Shown here: in pieces, positions 1 to 9,460 of the stretch | Position numbering within the stretch: the stretch's first letter is position 1 | How the letters are laid out: each line of letters starts with the position of its first letter | From: Mageeibacillus sp. UBA6976 | Lineage (GTDB): Bacteria > Bacillota > Clostridia > Saccharofermentanales > Saccharofermentanaceae | Reading direction: 5' to 3' | NCBI GenBank assembly: GCA_002450155.1 | Contig: DJYO01000013.1 | Location: 1-64,000, forward strand | DNA length: 64,000 nt | Notes under the pieces: model-generated | Seen by the model: the letters and a program-made list of their open reading frames with translations, nothing else | Told to the model about the DNA's origin: nothing | Database searches by the model: none | Position numbers and translations under genes: made by a program

Positions 1-3000
1 GTAGACTCTGTTACCGTGTATGTAACGCCCTCAGGGATTCCTGTGAACTCTACCTTCTCACCAGCCTTAAGACTTACTGTAACTGTATCGCTTGTGATAT
101 CAGTTGCTGTGCCGTTAACAGTATATGTTCCTGCTAATGTTGTGCCTGTAGGTACAGTGAATTTTACCTGGATCCTGAATGAAGCATCTGCGGGTGCAGC
201 ATCTGATCCTTCTGCTCTAACGACTGTCTTCTCAACTGTCAGCGAACCTGTAGGTACAGGTGTAGGTGTTTCGTCATAGGTATTTGTATACGCACATGTA
301 GCAGCGCCGTCAGTCAGATCGAAGTCTGCGTTCAGACCTGAAACTGTTACTCCGTCAACAGTAACATTTGTGCTGATGTAAGTATGTGTTCCGTTCAGAG
401 TGAATCTCCAATTATCAAGCATGGTGCTCGGATCTTTTTCTTCGATATAGATATGAGCATCGGAAGGAATGCAAGACCCGCTCATTGTAATCGATTCACC
501 CTGGTGGACCTTAACAGTCTGACCATCCCAACCTGATATAGATGTTACTCCGCTGTTGTTATCGTAAGCTAAGATAACAGGAGGCTGATTTGTATCATTA
601 TTAGGATAATAGTAGACCTTAAATTCAAAGACTTGATCATCCTTAAATGAATCGCCATTTGACAAACCGGTTACAACCTTGCTCAATGTAATGCTACCAA
701 ATGACTTATCTTTGTAAACATTCTCCAAAGTTGCAGGGGTGGGATTTGAAGTATCTGCTGCAACAATGGCTGAAGCTTCAACTTTAGATGTTTCTAAATC
801 AAATACGATATTGCCTGATCCATAACTACTTGCAACATCTGTATCCTCGACAATAGTATATGTGCCTACAGGAACATTAAGCTTAACAGTCTCACCATTC
901 TTAATTTCAAAGTCATGAGGATCATTGTCAAGAGTACCATCTGCCTGAACATACTTTGTTCCATTTGAAATAGTGAATTTGAATGTAGCATCTTCAGGGA
1001 TACTGCTTGCACCAGTACCTGATACATTCTTAGTAACTGCAAGATTGTACTGCTTGGAATATCTGTTTGTAATTGAAGCCTGCGCAAGAGGTGCCTCAGT
1101 TGTTATAGAAGCGGTTGCAGCATGAGAACCGTCATCAAGGTCGTAACCTGAAACAGCAGCAGAACCAGCAACCTCTTCTATTTTGTATGTACCAACAGGA
1201 AGTCCCGGAATAGATATAGAAGCTGTCTTCTCACCAGCAGGTACGGTAACCTCTACAGCTACCTGTGTATCGCTTGTAGTTCCATCAGCCTTATACCAAG
1301 TCTTTGTACCGCCTACTTCTGTATATACATAGAACTCATAAGTCTTAGCAGTTGTCGGAGTAAAATCGCCTTCAATGTTCTTTGTTATTACCAGAGCGTT
1401 GTCTGCCTTGTTGTAGAAAGTACCTAAGTCAAACTGAATACCTTTCATTTGAACATAGTCACTTGTTTTGTCTTCATAAACTAAGCTTCCGTCATCTCCA
1501 GTATAAGTCTTATACTTTACCCAATATGTAAAGTTGCCGGTCTTATCTACACGTACCTGTAATTCTATATCAATATGACCGGCAGAATTTGAAACACCCT
1601 CTATACCAATATTAGGATCCTCAGAAACTCTGAAGAAATAAGACTCAGCATTATACTCTACTGCATCACTTTCTCCAGGAGTCTGAATATAATAATGATC
1701 TGATTCTGATTTAATAGCAGTTCCCGTTGTGAATGTTAGTGTGGGGAATATAGCACTGCAATTTGAATCAACATCGCGTTCTACGACTTGCGCTGTTTGA
1801 TTTGTAACAACATTAGTGTAAGGAGTTGTGCTTCCAAAACTTTTTACTTCAAGCCATTCAAACTGGAAGTCACCATCTGAGATACCAATAGAAGTTAAAG
1901 GTTTAACATCATCCTTCGCGGCGTATTCCGTTGTGAATCCCTTCAGGATTGCAAAATGCATCTGTCCGGGTACATTTGTGATTCCACCATCATAGATGAA
2001 ATGGAATTCAGTAGCATTCTCTACGGGGCAATTAGCGACAAGCCAACCTGACTGGTTACCGGAATCCATTCTGACAAGTTCAGCTTTAGGGAAAAGCATT
2101 ACACCTGCCATATTGTGAAGTTTGATAGTGCCTGTTGACATTACATTCCAAACAATATGCTCATTATAATACTTTTCAGTATTGGAGATAGTATTGCCTT
2201 CTTCATCATTTCTAGCTCCCATCGAGCTAGTCTTACCACTAGACTTTTCATAGAGCTTATTGCCATCTCCATCTACAACAATGAGGTGTACACCTCTTAA
2301 CGAATTACCCTCGGGTATAGTAACATTCGTAGGAATATTAATGACTACTGTAGTTGATGGTCTCTTTGTTATATAGAACTTATCCAAATCTTTGGTAATG
2401 ATATTCAACATCTCTTGGTTTACATTGACATACACTACCTGATTCTCGAATTCATCGTAGTTAAGATTGAGTTTGATCTTATCTGCATTACTAATAGGAT
2501 TTGAATCAGAAATCGCAGTTCCATTCTGATCTGTGAAGAAATGATAATTATTATAATTATCCCCACCATTATAGTTTATGGCATATTCTGAGTTAGCACG
2601 CGAATCTAAGAAAGTGGATCTTCCATCAGCTCCGGATATACGATTGATGAGTCTGTTTACATTAGCATTGCCTCCTTCAACTCTTTCATAAGCTGACTGA
2701 GTTACAGGAGCACCATTATAGTCTCCAGTAAAGAATAAATTACCGTTATGCATACTAGCCTGATGAATATCAGGCTTGAAACCCTCACCAAACACCTCAT
2801 TAGAAGCTTCTAAATAAAGAGAATGTACGGTAGATTGACCAAAGTGAATTTGTCCATCGGCAGAAAAGCCTTCACCCGTAGAATCAGTGTAAGATTCTCC
2901 GTTCGAAGCAAGTTGATCAATGATAAACAAACCGGTATTATCAATGAAATCCACGTCAATATTACTTGTTCCATGGAAATAGTAATTTGTTGCAATTGTC

Positions 3001-3251
3001 GTTTCTGTATGCATCAGCTGATAAAACTTAGGTGAAACAACACCATAATCAACTGCACCACCTAAAATAGTAGCGTAGTTAATTGCAGATGTTGAATCCA
3101 TCTTCGTCGGGAAATCAGACTCCGCCGCATTAACATTAACTTCATTTTTATTAAAGAGATTCGGGAAGATCAGCATCTGAGCAACTATAGATGTAATAAT
3201 TGCTGTTGCAACGAGTCCCAAAGCCTTCTTACTGGTAAAACGTTTGAACAT
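1..3251 (-). CDS. Large secreted surface protein with Cna-B/SpaA-like repeats (3' end outside window)
   Basis: The minus strand is open from the ATG at 3251 to the window edge: 1083 codons with no stop, so the C-terminus and any LPXTG sorting signal are not visible. The N-terminus has a basic start (MFKRFTSKK) and a hydrophobic segment at residues ~10-30, a signal peptide. Residues ~45-610 form a large region I cannot name. Four repeated beta-sandwich domains follow at about residues 615-692, 733-806, 851-941 and 1001-1083. Each opens with a Lys strand (LVITKN, LAVTKN, ITLSKV, LTVEKT) and closes with a Glu motif (YKIEE, YTIVE, IYIEE, YTVTE), the Lys/Glu pattern of Cna-B or SpaA isopeptide domains. 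This suggests a wall-anchored adhesin or pilus subunit. The start has a G-rich Shine-Dalgarno (GGGGGG). Confidence 0.8.
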   Translation of the reverse strand, partial: MFKRFTSKKALGLVATAIITSIVAQMLIFPNLFNKNEVNVNAAESDFPTKMDSTSAINYATILGGAVDYGVVSPKFYQLMHTETTIATNYYFHGTSNIDVDFIDNTGLFIIDQLASNGESYTDSTGEGFSADGQIHFGQSTVHSLYLEASNEVFGEGFKPDIHQASMHNGNLFFTGDYNGAPVTQSAYERVEGGNANVNRLINRISGADGRSTFLDSRANSEYAINYNGGDNYNNYHFFTDQNGTAISDSNPISNADKIKLNLNYDEFENQVVYVNVNQEMLNIITKDLDKFYITKRPSTTVVINIPTNVTIPEGNSLRGVHLIVVDGDGNKLYEKSSGKTSSMGARNDEEGNTISNTEKYYNEHIVWNVMSTGTIKLHNMAGVMLFPKAELVRMDSGNQSGWLVANCPVENATEFHFIYDGGITNVPGQMHFAILKGFTTEYAAKDDVKPLTSIGISDGDFQFEWLEVKSFGSTTPYTNVVTNQTAQVVERDVDSNCSAIFPTLTFTTGTAIKSESDHYYIQTPGESDAVEYNAESYFFRVSEDPNIGIEGVSNSAGHIDIELQVRVDKTGNFTYWVKYKTYTGDDGSLVYEDKTSDYVQMKGIQFDLGTFYNKADNALVITKNIEGDFTPTTAKTYEFYVYTEVGGTKTWYKADGTTSDTQVAVEVTVPAGEKTASISIPGLPVGTYKIEEVAGSAAVSGYDLDDGSHAATASITTEAPLAQASITNRYSKQYNLAVTKNVSGTGASSIPEDATFKFTISNGTKYVQADGTLDNDPHDFEIKNGETVKLNVPVGTYTIVEDTDVASSYGSGNIVFDLETSKVEASAIVAADTSNPTPATLENVYKDKSFGSITLSKVVTGLSNGDSFKDDQVFEFKVYYYPNNDTNQPPVILAYDNNSGVTSISGWDGQTVKVHQGESITMSGSCIPSDAHIYIEEKDPSTMLDNWRFTLNGTHTYISTNVTVDGVTVSGLNADFDLTDGAATCAYTNTYDETPTPVPTGSLTVEKTVVRAEGSDAAPADASFRIQVKFTVPTGTTLAGTYTVNGTATDITSDTVTVSLKAGEKVEFTGIPEGVTYTVTES

Positions 3252-3283
3252 AATACGCCCCCCATATAATAGTGATTACCCAC

Positions 3284-3312
3284 ATATTAAAAGGTTTTGA
3301 GCAACATTTCAA
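3284..3312 (-). promoter_or_regulatory. Promoter of the Cna-B surface protein gene
   Basis: On the minus strand TTGAAA (3307-3312) and TAATAT (3284-3289) are separated by 17 bp, a good sigma-A promoter. Transcription would begin near 3277 and give a leader of about 25 nt containing the G-rich ribosome-binding site. The rest of the gap to 3417 is AT-rich with nothing else recognisable. Confidence 0.55.
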
Positions 3313-3417
3313 GCAAAAAAGTCAAAATTTTGCCAAGTTTATTTATTTTTTGTGAACTTAATATTAACAACCATGGAAAAATTTACAATTGGGTATAACA
3401 CCTACTGTTTCAGTCGT

Positions 3418-3446
3418 AAAAAAGGCCCGGTTTTAAGCCGGGCCTC
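3418..3446 (-). terminator. Rho-independent terminator of the zinc-ribbon gene
   Basis: An 8-bp perfect GC-rich stem (AGGCCCGG at 3423-3430 with CCGGGCCT at 3438-3445, 7-nt loop) is followed on the minus strand by six T residues. It lies 25 bp after the stop of the gene at 3471-4574. Confidence 0.9.
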
Positions 3447-3470
3447 AAATTTTATTGATATAGGGTGTTA

Positions 3471-4574
3471 TCAGTTGCCAAACACCTTGAACAGGATGAT
3501 GAATACAGCGATAACAATTGCGATTGCGATAGCAACCTTTATAGGAGATACAGGTGCGCTGCCATGGATCTTACCGGTCTGACCGTTTACAACGATGTTG
3601 TAGACCTTATCCTTGAACTTAAAGTTTGCGATCCAGATAGGTGCAAGGATGTATTTAAAGGTAACATTGGAATAGGAGGTTGAAAATGTCAGATTCTCTA
3701 CACGGTCAGCATGGCGTGCACTGCGCTCTTTGCTGCCGATCTCATTCTTGAGCTTGGCCTTGATCTGATTCTTAGCTGTCTCCCAACCTTCGTCAAGACC
3801 TACGGTATAACGCTCTGCAAGGAAGCCGGCAATAAACTCAGGGGAATACTTACGGAGCTTGCTGAAATCGAAGCTTGATGCAGCCCTGATGTAAGGGTTT
3901 GTTGTCTTCTTGCTGGCATAGACAGTCTCATCGTCGATAAAGCGCTCGTAGATACCATTATATGTCTTATATGTAGTATGGGTATTACCATCCTTATCTC
4001 TATGGTCGAAAGCCAGCTTGATCGTATAAGGAGATGTGGTCTGTGAATCGTATGTCCAGTAAGGAAGATAAATACCACTGAAGTTCTTAGCTTCACAGCT
4101 TGTCTTAGCTTCCTTGGGCGCGAAGAGCTTACCCTTCATCCAGCTCTTAAAGAGCTGAGCTGCCTTCTCTTTGGTGATCTCAAAGGGAACTACACCGCCG
4201 GGTGCCATAACATTGTCGTCACCGTCGACGGGCATAACCTGAGTTGAACCGCAGTAAGGGCAGCACTGAGCTGTATCTGCTGCATCCATGAGAGTCTCAG
4301 CACCGCAGTTCTTACATACCATTGACTTATTGGCTGTGCCCCAATCGAGACTTGCACGGATCTTGGCAGACTCAAAATCAAGTTCCTGAACATCCTGATC
4401 GCCGTCTTCGGGCTTAGGCAGCTGCTTTGTGTATCCACAGAATGGACATGTCATTGACAGAGTTTCAGGGTCGTAAACAACGGTAGCACCACAGCCCGGA
4501 CACTTTTTGTCAGTAACCTCTTCGGTAGTGGCAGTCGTTATGTTTGCTCCCTCATCAAAAATATTCTCGGACAT
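3471..4574 (-). CDS. TFIIB-type zinc-ribbon, C-terminally membrane-anchored protein
   Basis: 367 aa. Two CxxC zinc ribbons lie at the N-terminus: CPGC...CPFC at about residues 25-46 and CKNC...CCPYC at about 86-110. A conserved central region (about 125-325) of unknown function follows, with FAPKEAK and YLPYWTYD-type blocks typical of this Firmicutes family. A single hydrophobic segment at about 343-364 would anchor the protein with its ribbons in the cytoplasm. The family is often annotated TFIIB-type zinc ribbon-containing protein and sometimes wrongly as PriA; I see no helicase motifs. A GGAGG ribosome-binding site precedes the ATG. Its role is unknown; the resemblance to TFIIB is limited to the zinc knuckle. 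Confidence 0.75.
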   Translation of the reverse strand: MSENIFDEGANITTATTEEVTDKKCPGCGATVVYDPETLSMTCPFCGYTKQLPKPEDGDQDVQELDFESAKIRASLDWGTANKSMVCKNCGAETLMDAADTAQCCPYCGSTQVMPVDGDDNVMAPGGVVPFEITKEKAAQLFKSWMKGKLFAPKEAKTSCEAKNFSGIYLPYWTYDSQTTSPYTIKLAFDHRDKDGNTHTTYKTYNGIYERFIDDETVYASKKTTNPYIRAASSFDFSKLRKYSPEFIAGFLAERYTVGLDEGWETAKNQIKAKLKNEIGSKERSARHADRVENLTFSTSYSNVTFKYILAPIWIANFKFKDKVYNIVVNGQTGKIHGSAPVSPIKVAIAIAIVIAVFIILFKVFGN

Positions 4575-4631
4575 ATTGACCCTCCATTAATTTAATAACT
4601 GTATTCTAACATATATGTCAGTTTTTATATA

Positions 4632-6704
4632 TTAGTATATTAAAAACCTGACACTGTATGCCCCAAGGGACAGTGTAGATGTTCCGTTGCTCTGCCCGCC
4701 AAGGATGATGTTCTCGGTTATGGGGATAACGGGATGATCTGAATCGAGCCTTGTAACCCTGGTATCCATAACGCTGTCCTCGATAGAGATAAATTGAGGC
4801 TCAGAAGACCTGTTAAGGGCAAATACGATCTTGCGCGCACCCTTACCCTCTTTGCCGAAGAAATCCCTTCCCTCTTTGAGATACCTCTCAAACACCATAA
4901 CATCACCGTTCGCATAGAGAGTCTTATAGTATCCGGTGCGAAGGCATGTGTTATTGACTCTGAGATTCGACAAGCGTCTTACATAAGTAAGAGCCTCGCG
5001 CTGCCTGTCAGTAAGCCTGTTCCAAGGATATGTCCTCCTGTTGAAAGGATCCTTGTAGCCCTGCATGAGGACTTCATCTCCGTAGTAAACACAGCTGGCG
5101 CCGATATATGCTATCTGGAAGGCATAGGCCATCTGGGACAGCATCGCGCATCTCTGGTAATCCTTAGACTCAACCTTGAACTCACGCTGAATCTCACGGT
5201 CGTCTGTATCTTCAGGTTTTGACAACATGGTCATGATGCGTGGGACATCGTGGGATGAGACAAGATTCATTATGCAGTAATATGCCTCAGAGGGATATCT
5301 CTCCCTGAAGCCCTCCAGCCTCGAATCCATAATATCTGCAGATATATAACCGGACAGGAAATCCAAAAGGATGTGCCTGAAGGTATACCCCATGACCGAA
5401 TCGTGAGTATTGCCGAGCATAAAGTCTCTGTAGGAACCGTAGCTGCACTTGTTAGATGCATCCTCCCAGACTTCTCCGACCAGCATGCCCTCACCGTTTG
5501 TCTTAGACTTGATCGTTCTGCGCATCTGCCTGATAAAGCTGTCCGGCAATTCGTCAGATACATCCAGCCTTATTCCGCCGGCTCCCCTTGAAAGCCAGGT
5601 GTCAACAACTCCGTCCTTACCAAAGATAAAGTTTCTGTAAGAGAGGTCATTCTCATTAACATTGGGAAGATCTGGAAATCCCCACCAGGAATCGTAACAG
5701 ATATTACCGTCTTCATTCCTATAGAAGTTATACCAGGAACGGTATCTGCTCTCTTCTCCCCTCTCGTAGGATTGGAAAGCACCGACACCTTCAAATCTGC
5801 CAAACTTATTAAAGTAAAGAGAATCTGCGCCTGTGTGGCTGAACACTCCGTCAAGTATGATCTTAATACCCAGACCATCAGCTCTCTCTTTAAGTCTTAG
5901 GAAAGCTTCTGTTCCGCCTAAGATCGGATCAACGCTCAGGTAGTCTGCAGTGTCGTACCTGTGAGAAGATCTCGCCTTAAATATAGGATTAAGATACAGG
6001 ATGTCTATTCCCAGACTCTTTATATATTCAAGTTTCTCGTTAATGCCGTCTAATGAACCGCCATAGAAATCACATGCAAGATATCCGGTCTCAGGTTTAC
6101 CGTAGATATCGACATCCTCATTCCAGTCTTCGTGATATACCCTCTCGGTCCTGGGATCAGTCCTGACCATCTTATCGAAGTCAAAATTCCTGTCCCTTGC
6201 AAACCTGTCAGGAAATATCTGATAGATCATGGAGCCCTTCATGTAATCAGGGGTCTTAAAGTCTTTATCAAAGACTGTTATCTGATATGCATAAGGATAC
6301 TTGTCTTCGTCTGCGCCGACTCTGGGCGGAGTATCGTAGATAGCGCCTTCACCGTCTTTGGAATCCCAGCCTGCACTGTAGTATAAGGTCTTGAGTCCAT
6401 CCTGAGTCTTGCTCGTGAACCTGAACCAGTAGAACAAAAGCGAAGCTTCGTCAGGCAACATGAGGTTAACATGGTACCTGTAGGAACTTGCCACACGGTA
6501 CATCGGCTCTTCATGGTAGGAGAAGGAATACAGGCCGTATGTATAACAGAAAGTTATGTTAGAAGTATCCTCCCCGCAATCGAAGAAGATATCCACACAA
6601 GATCCTGCAGGTCTCGCGCCAAAGGGTGACCTGTACTCAGGAAGGCGCGATGCATGCCTGCACCGCGCCTGTTCTAGATTTGATATGTTAGTCTCTTCAG
6701 ACAT
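4632..6704 (-). CDS. GH13 alpha-glycosidase (neopullulanase/cyclomaltodextrinase-like)
   Basis: 690 aa. An N-terminal beta-sandwich of about 150 residues resembles the CBM34 domain of neopullulanases. A GH13 (beta/alpha)8 barrel follows with all four signature regions: DGVFSHTG (285-292), GIRLDV (377-382, nucleophile Asp381), EVW (411-413, acid/base Glu411) and SSHD (483-486, transition-state Asp486). No signal peptide is seen, so it probably acts in the cytoplasm on maltodextrins or glycogen branches. Its ATG overlaps the glgA stop as TGATG, so it is the last gene of the glycogen operon and translationally coupled. This position suggests glycogen or maltodextrin turnover; the exact substrate cannot be read from the sequence. 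Confidence 0.88.
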   Translation of the reverse strand: MSEETNISNLEQARCRHASRLPEYRSPFGARPAGSCVDIFFDCGEDTSNITFCYTYGLYSFSYHEEPMYRVASSYRYHVNLMLPDEASLLFYWFRFTSKTQDGLKTLYYSAGWDSKDGEGAIYDTPPRVGADEDKYPYAYQITVFDKDFKTPDYMKGSMIYQIFPDRFARDRNFDFDKMVRTDPRTERVYHEDWNEDVDIYGKPETGYLACDFYGGSLDGINEKLEYIKSLGIDILYLNPIFKARSSHRYDTADYLSVDPILGGTEAFLRLKERADGLGIKIILDGVFSHTGADSLYFNKFGRFEGVGAFQSYERGEESRYRSWYNFYRNEDGNICYDSWWGFPDLPNVNENDLSYRNFIFGKDGVVDTWLSRGAGGIRLDVSDELPDSFIRQMRRTIKSKTNGEGMLVGEVWEDASNKCSYGSYRDFMLGNTHDSVMGYTFRHILLDFLSGYISADIMDSRLEGFRERYPSEAYYCIMNLVSSHDVPRIMTMLSKPEDTDDREIQREFKVESKDYQRCAMLSQMAYAFQIAYIGASCVYYGDEVLMQGYKDPFNRRTYPWNRLTDRQREALTYVRRLSNLRVNNTCLRTGYYKTLYANGDVMVFERYLKEGRDFFGKEGKGARKIVFALNRSSEPQFISIEDSVMDTRVTRLDSDHPVIPITENIILGGQSNGTSTLSLGAYSVRFLIY

Positions 6705-8329
6705 CAGCCCTTAGTTCCTTCAGACTTCTTGTCAGTTTTCTTTGCAGGAGCCTTCTTAGCGGGAGCCTTCTTGGCAGCGGACTTCTTTGACTCAGTCTTT
6801 GCTGTCTTGGGTTTTGTCTCCTTAGGCGTAGCTTCTTTCTTGGCTTCCTTCTTCTCCTCCTTGGGAGGGAGAGCTACGCCGGTGATAAGGGAATAAAGAC
6901 CTGCGTACTCACCTGCACTCTTGGTCCAGGAATAGTCGCCCTTCATGCCGTTCTCGATGAGCTTATTCCAAACAGGCTTATTGTGGCGATAGATATCAGC
7001 CGCATACTTGGTGATGAATAAGAATTCGTGAGCATTGATGTTAGCAAAGGAGAATCCGTTGCCTTCGCCTGTAAACTCATTATAAGGAGTTACTGTATCC
7101 TTAAGTCCGCCTGTCTCTCTTACTACAGGTACTGAGCCGTATGCCATTGATACAAGCTGTGAGAGACCACAGGGTTCAAAGATGCTGGGCATGAGGAATA
7201 TATCTGATGCTGCATAGATAGTGTGTGCAAGGCCGCTGTCGAAATCGATGCAAGCACACATCTTGCCCTGATTTCTGTTTGCGATATCGACCAGAGCTCT
7301 CTCGTAGTAAGGATCGCCTGTTCCGAGGATAACGATCTGCATTCCGTCGTAGAGCATCTCCTCGATTACATAGAGCAGAAGATCGAGGCCCTTCTGGTCA
7401 ACGAGACGGGAGATCATGGCACAAAGAGGAGCACCGGGGTTAACATCAAGATTAAGCTGTTCCTGCAGTGACTTCTTACAGATAGCCTTACCCTTCTCGT
7501 AGTTCTTGATAGTGTACTTGGCAGGGATCTTGTTATCGGTTGCAGGATTGTACTCAAGGTCGTTCATACCATTTAAGATACCTGATACCTTATAAGCGTA
7601 CTTCTGCAATACACCGTTAAGTCCCTCGCCGTAGTAGTCTGTCATGATCTCGTATGCGTATGTAGGAGATACGGTTGTGACAGAGTTGGAGAATACGATA
7701 CCGGCCTTCATAAAGTTGATGGCTCTGTCCTTGATGCAGAAATCATCTCTTAAATACTCGTCAGGAAGATCCAACATCTCACGGACAACATCTGTTGAGT
7801 GAACACCCTGGTACTTCAGGTTATGGATGGTATAAACAGTCTGCACATTTGTGTGGTAACCGTGTCTCTTATAGTGACAATCAAGGAGCATAGGCATCAT
7901 GCCCGTCTGCCAGTCGTTGCAGTGAAGGACATTGGGCTCAAAGTTCATAAAGTCACCCATAAAGTCCAGAACGGCTCTCTGGTAGAAGCAGTATCTCTCG
8001 ATATCGAATACATAATCGACATAGATCTGATCGAAGTTAAAGTAATACTCGTTATCTACGAAATAGAATGTAACTCCGTTCTGCTCAAGGGAGAAAAGAC
8101 CTGCATAAAGAGATCTCCAGCCCATATGAACCATCTTCCAGCCAAGGAACTTGAGGCTGTCAGAATACTTTACCTTTATCTTCTTGTACAAAGGAAGGAT
8201 TACTCTGCAATCTACGCCTTGCTTGTTAAGCTCTACAGGAAGACTTCCTACAACGTCTGCAAGACCGCCTACCTTAACAAACGGACTGCATTCGGATGTT
8301 GCCATTAATACTTTGATCGTCTTGTCCAT
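6704..8329 (-). CDS. glgA: Glycogen synthase with Lys/Ala-rich C-terminal tail
   Basis: 541 aa, GT5 family. It transfers glucose from ADP-glucose to the non-reducing end of growing alpha-1,4-glucan. The ADP-glucose loop KVGGL is at residues 19-23, and the C-terminal Rossmann half carries IFEPCGLSQ around residue 395. The usual bacterial GlgA ends near residue 480-490; here about 45 extra residues follow, rich in Lys, Ala, Pro and Thr (repeated AKKAP units). The start is 2 bp after the glgD stop. An AAAGGAG lies a rather long 13 nt upstream, inside glgD. It is the fourth gene of the glg operon. Confidence 0.93.
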   Translation of the reverse strand: MDKTIKVLMATSECSPFVKVGGLADVVGSLPVELNKQGVDCRVILPLYKKIKVKYSDSLKFLGWKMVHMGWRSLYAGLFSLEQNGVTFYFVDNEYYFNFDQIYVDYVFDIERYCFYQRAVLDFMGDFMNFEPNVLHCNDWQTGMMPMLLDCHYKRHGYHTNVQTVYTIHNLKYQGVHSTDVVREMLDLPDEYLRDDFCIKDRAINFMKAGIVFSNSVTTVSPTYAYEIMTDYYGEGLNGVLQKYAYKVSGILNGMNDLEYNPATDNKIPAKYTIKNYEKGKAICKKSLQEQLNLDVNPGAPLCAMISRLVDQKGLDLLLYVIEEMLYDGMQIVILGTGDPYYERALVDIANRNQGKMCACIDFDSGLAHTIYAASDIFLMPSIFEPCGLSQLVSMAYGSVPVVRETGGLKDTVTPYNEFTGEGNGFSFANINAHEFLFITKYAADIYRHNKPVWNKLIENGMKGDYSWTKSAGEYAGLYSLITGVALPPKEEKKEAKKEATPKETKPKTAKTESKKSAAKKAPAKKAPAKKTDKKSEGTKG

Positions 8330-8331
8330 AA

Positions 8332-9441
8332 TCAGATTCCAGCTCCTTTACCGATAACGATTGGATATTCAGGATGGCCGACAAGTCTTACACCCGGTCT
8401 GACAAATGCATTCTTGTCGAGGATAACATTCTCCAAGTGACAATTCTCAGAGATGTGTACATCCTGCATTACTACACAGTTCTTAACTGTTGTATTCTTT
8501 GCTATTGTAACACTCCTGAAGATTACGGATTCTTCAACCTTACCGTAGATACGGCAACCGTCAGATACGATGGAATCGTTCATCTCGGCATTGTCAAAGT
8601 AAAGCGTAGGAGCTTCGTCCTTGACCTTTGTATAGATGGGCTCACCACTCCAGAAGAGGTCATTTCTTACAGAATCCGTAAGAAGTGACATTGAAGCGTT
8701 GAAGTAGGACTGAACATTGTTGATCCTCAAAGCTACGCCTGTGTATTCATAACCATAGACCTTGAGCTCATCAAACATCTTAACGATGGAATGGATACCA
8801 AAGTGTGTCATACCGTGTGCCATCTGTCTTGCGATGATATCAATGAGGAGATCTCTCCTGAGGCAGAGGATACCAAGTGAGCACTTGGTTGAAGAAGCCT
8901 TGGGAGGATTGTAGAGCATGTCTCTTACAAAACCTTCCTCATCGATGTCAAGGATATAAGAAGGATTGCCGTATTTTGTGCCATCACGGTTATACATGAC
9001 AGAGATGTCTGCACCTGCAGTCTCGTGGGACTTGATGAAATCATCAAAAGTGGTATTGAGGATCACATTGGAGCCGGCAACGATAACATAGGTTGAACGG
9101 GACTGTCTGAGAAAGTCCATTACACCTGAAAGCTCCTCGTCAGAGGATACATTGGTTGCCTCTGAATTTACATAAGGAGGGAGTATGTGCAGACCGTCGT
9201 TCTTACGGTCTAAAGACCAAGCAGCACCGGTACCTGTATGGTCCATGAGTGACTTGTATTTGTTGTATGTAAGAACACCGACATTCTTGATCCCTGAATT
9301 AACAAAGTCTGAGAGCATAAAGTCGATTATTCTGTATCTTCCGCCGAAAGGCATTGCTGAAAGCGCTCTAGGGTTGGAGAGCTCACCAAGAGAAATCTTC
9401 TTGTTGTCAGCCAGGATGAGACCCATTGCATTATTAAACAT
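8332..9441 (-). CDS. glgD: GlgD, ADP-glucose pyrophosphorylase second subunit
   Basis: 369 aa when started at the ATG at 9441, which has a strong AAAGGAG 9 nt upstream. A longer frame to 9516 would overlap glgC and adds residues not seen in the family, so I reject it. The N-terminal nucleotidyltransferase fold is present (ALSAMPFGGRYRIIDFMLS), but the GGxGxRL triphosphate-binding loop seen in GlgC is replaced by LILADNKKISLGEL. This is typical of the GlgD paralogue found beside GlgC in Firmicutes, which acts as a regulatory partner. The C-terminal third is a left-handed beta-helix of hexapeptide-like repeats. A 19-bp gap separates it from glgC. Confidence 0.92.
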   Translation of the reverse strand: MFNNAMGLILADNKKISLGELSNPRALSAMPFGGRYRIIDFMLSDFVNSGIKNVGVLTYNKYKSLMDHTGTGAAWSLDRKNDGLHILPPYVNSEATNVSSDEELSGVMDFLRQSRSTYVIVAGSNVILNTTFDDFIKSHETAGADISVMYNRDGTKYGNPSYILDIDEEGFVRDMLYNPPKASSTKCSLGILCLRRDLLIDIIARQMAHGMTHFGIHSIVKMFDELKVYGYEYTGVALRINNVQSYFNASMSLLTDSVRNDLFWSGEPIYTKVKDEAPTLYFDNAEMNDSIVSDGCRIYGKVEESVIFRSVTIAKNTTVKNCVVMQDVHISENCHLENVILDKNAFVRPGVRLVGHPEYPIVIGKGAGI

Positions 9442-9460
9442 GTATCTAATCTCCTTTAAC

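Noticed and set aside
2810..3035. Short frames on both strands near 2.8-3.0 kb
   Set aside because: They lie inside the long minus-strand surface-protein frame that is open from 3251 to the window edge.
7799..8308. 169-codon plus-strand frame opposite glgA
   Set aside because: Shadow of a complete conserved gene; no start signal and no recognisable domain.
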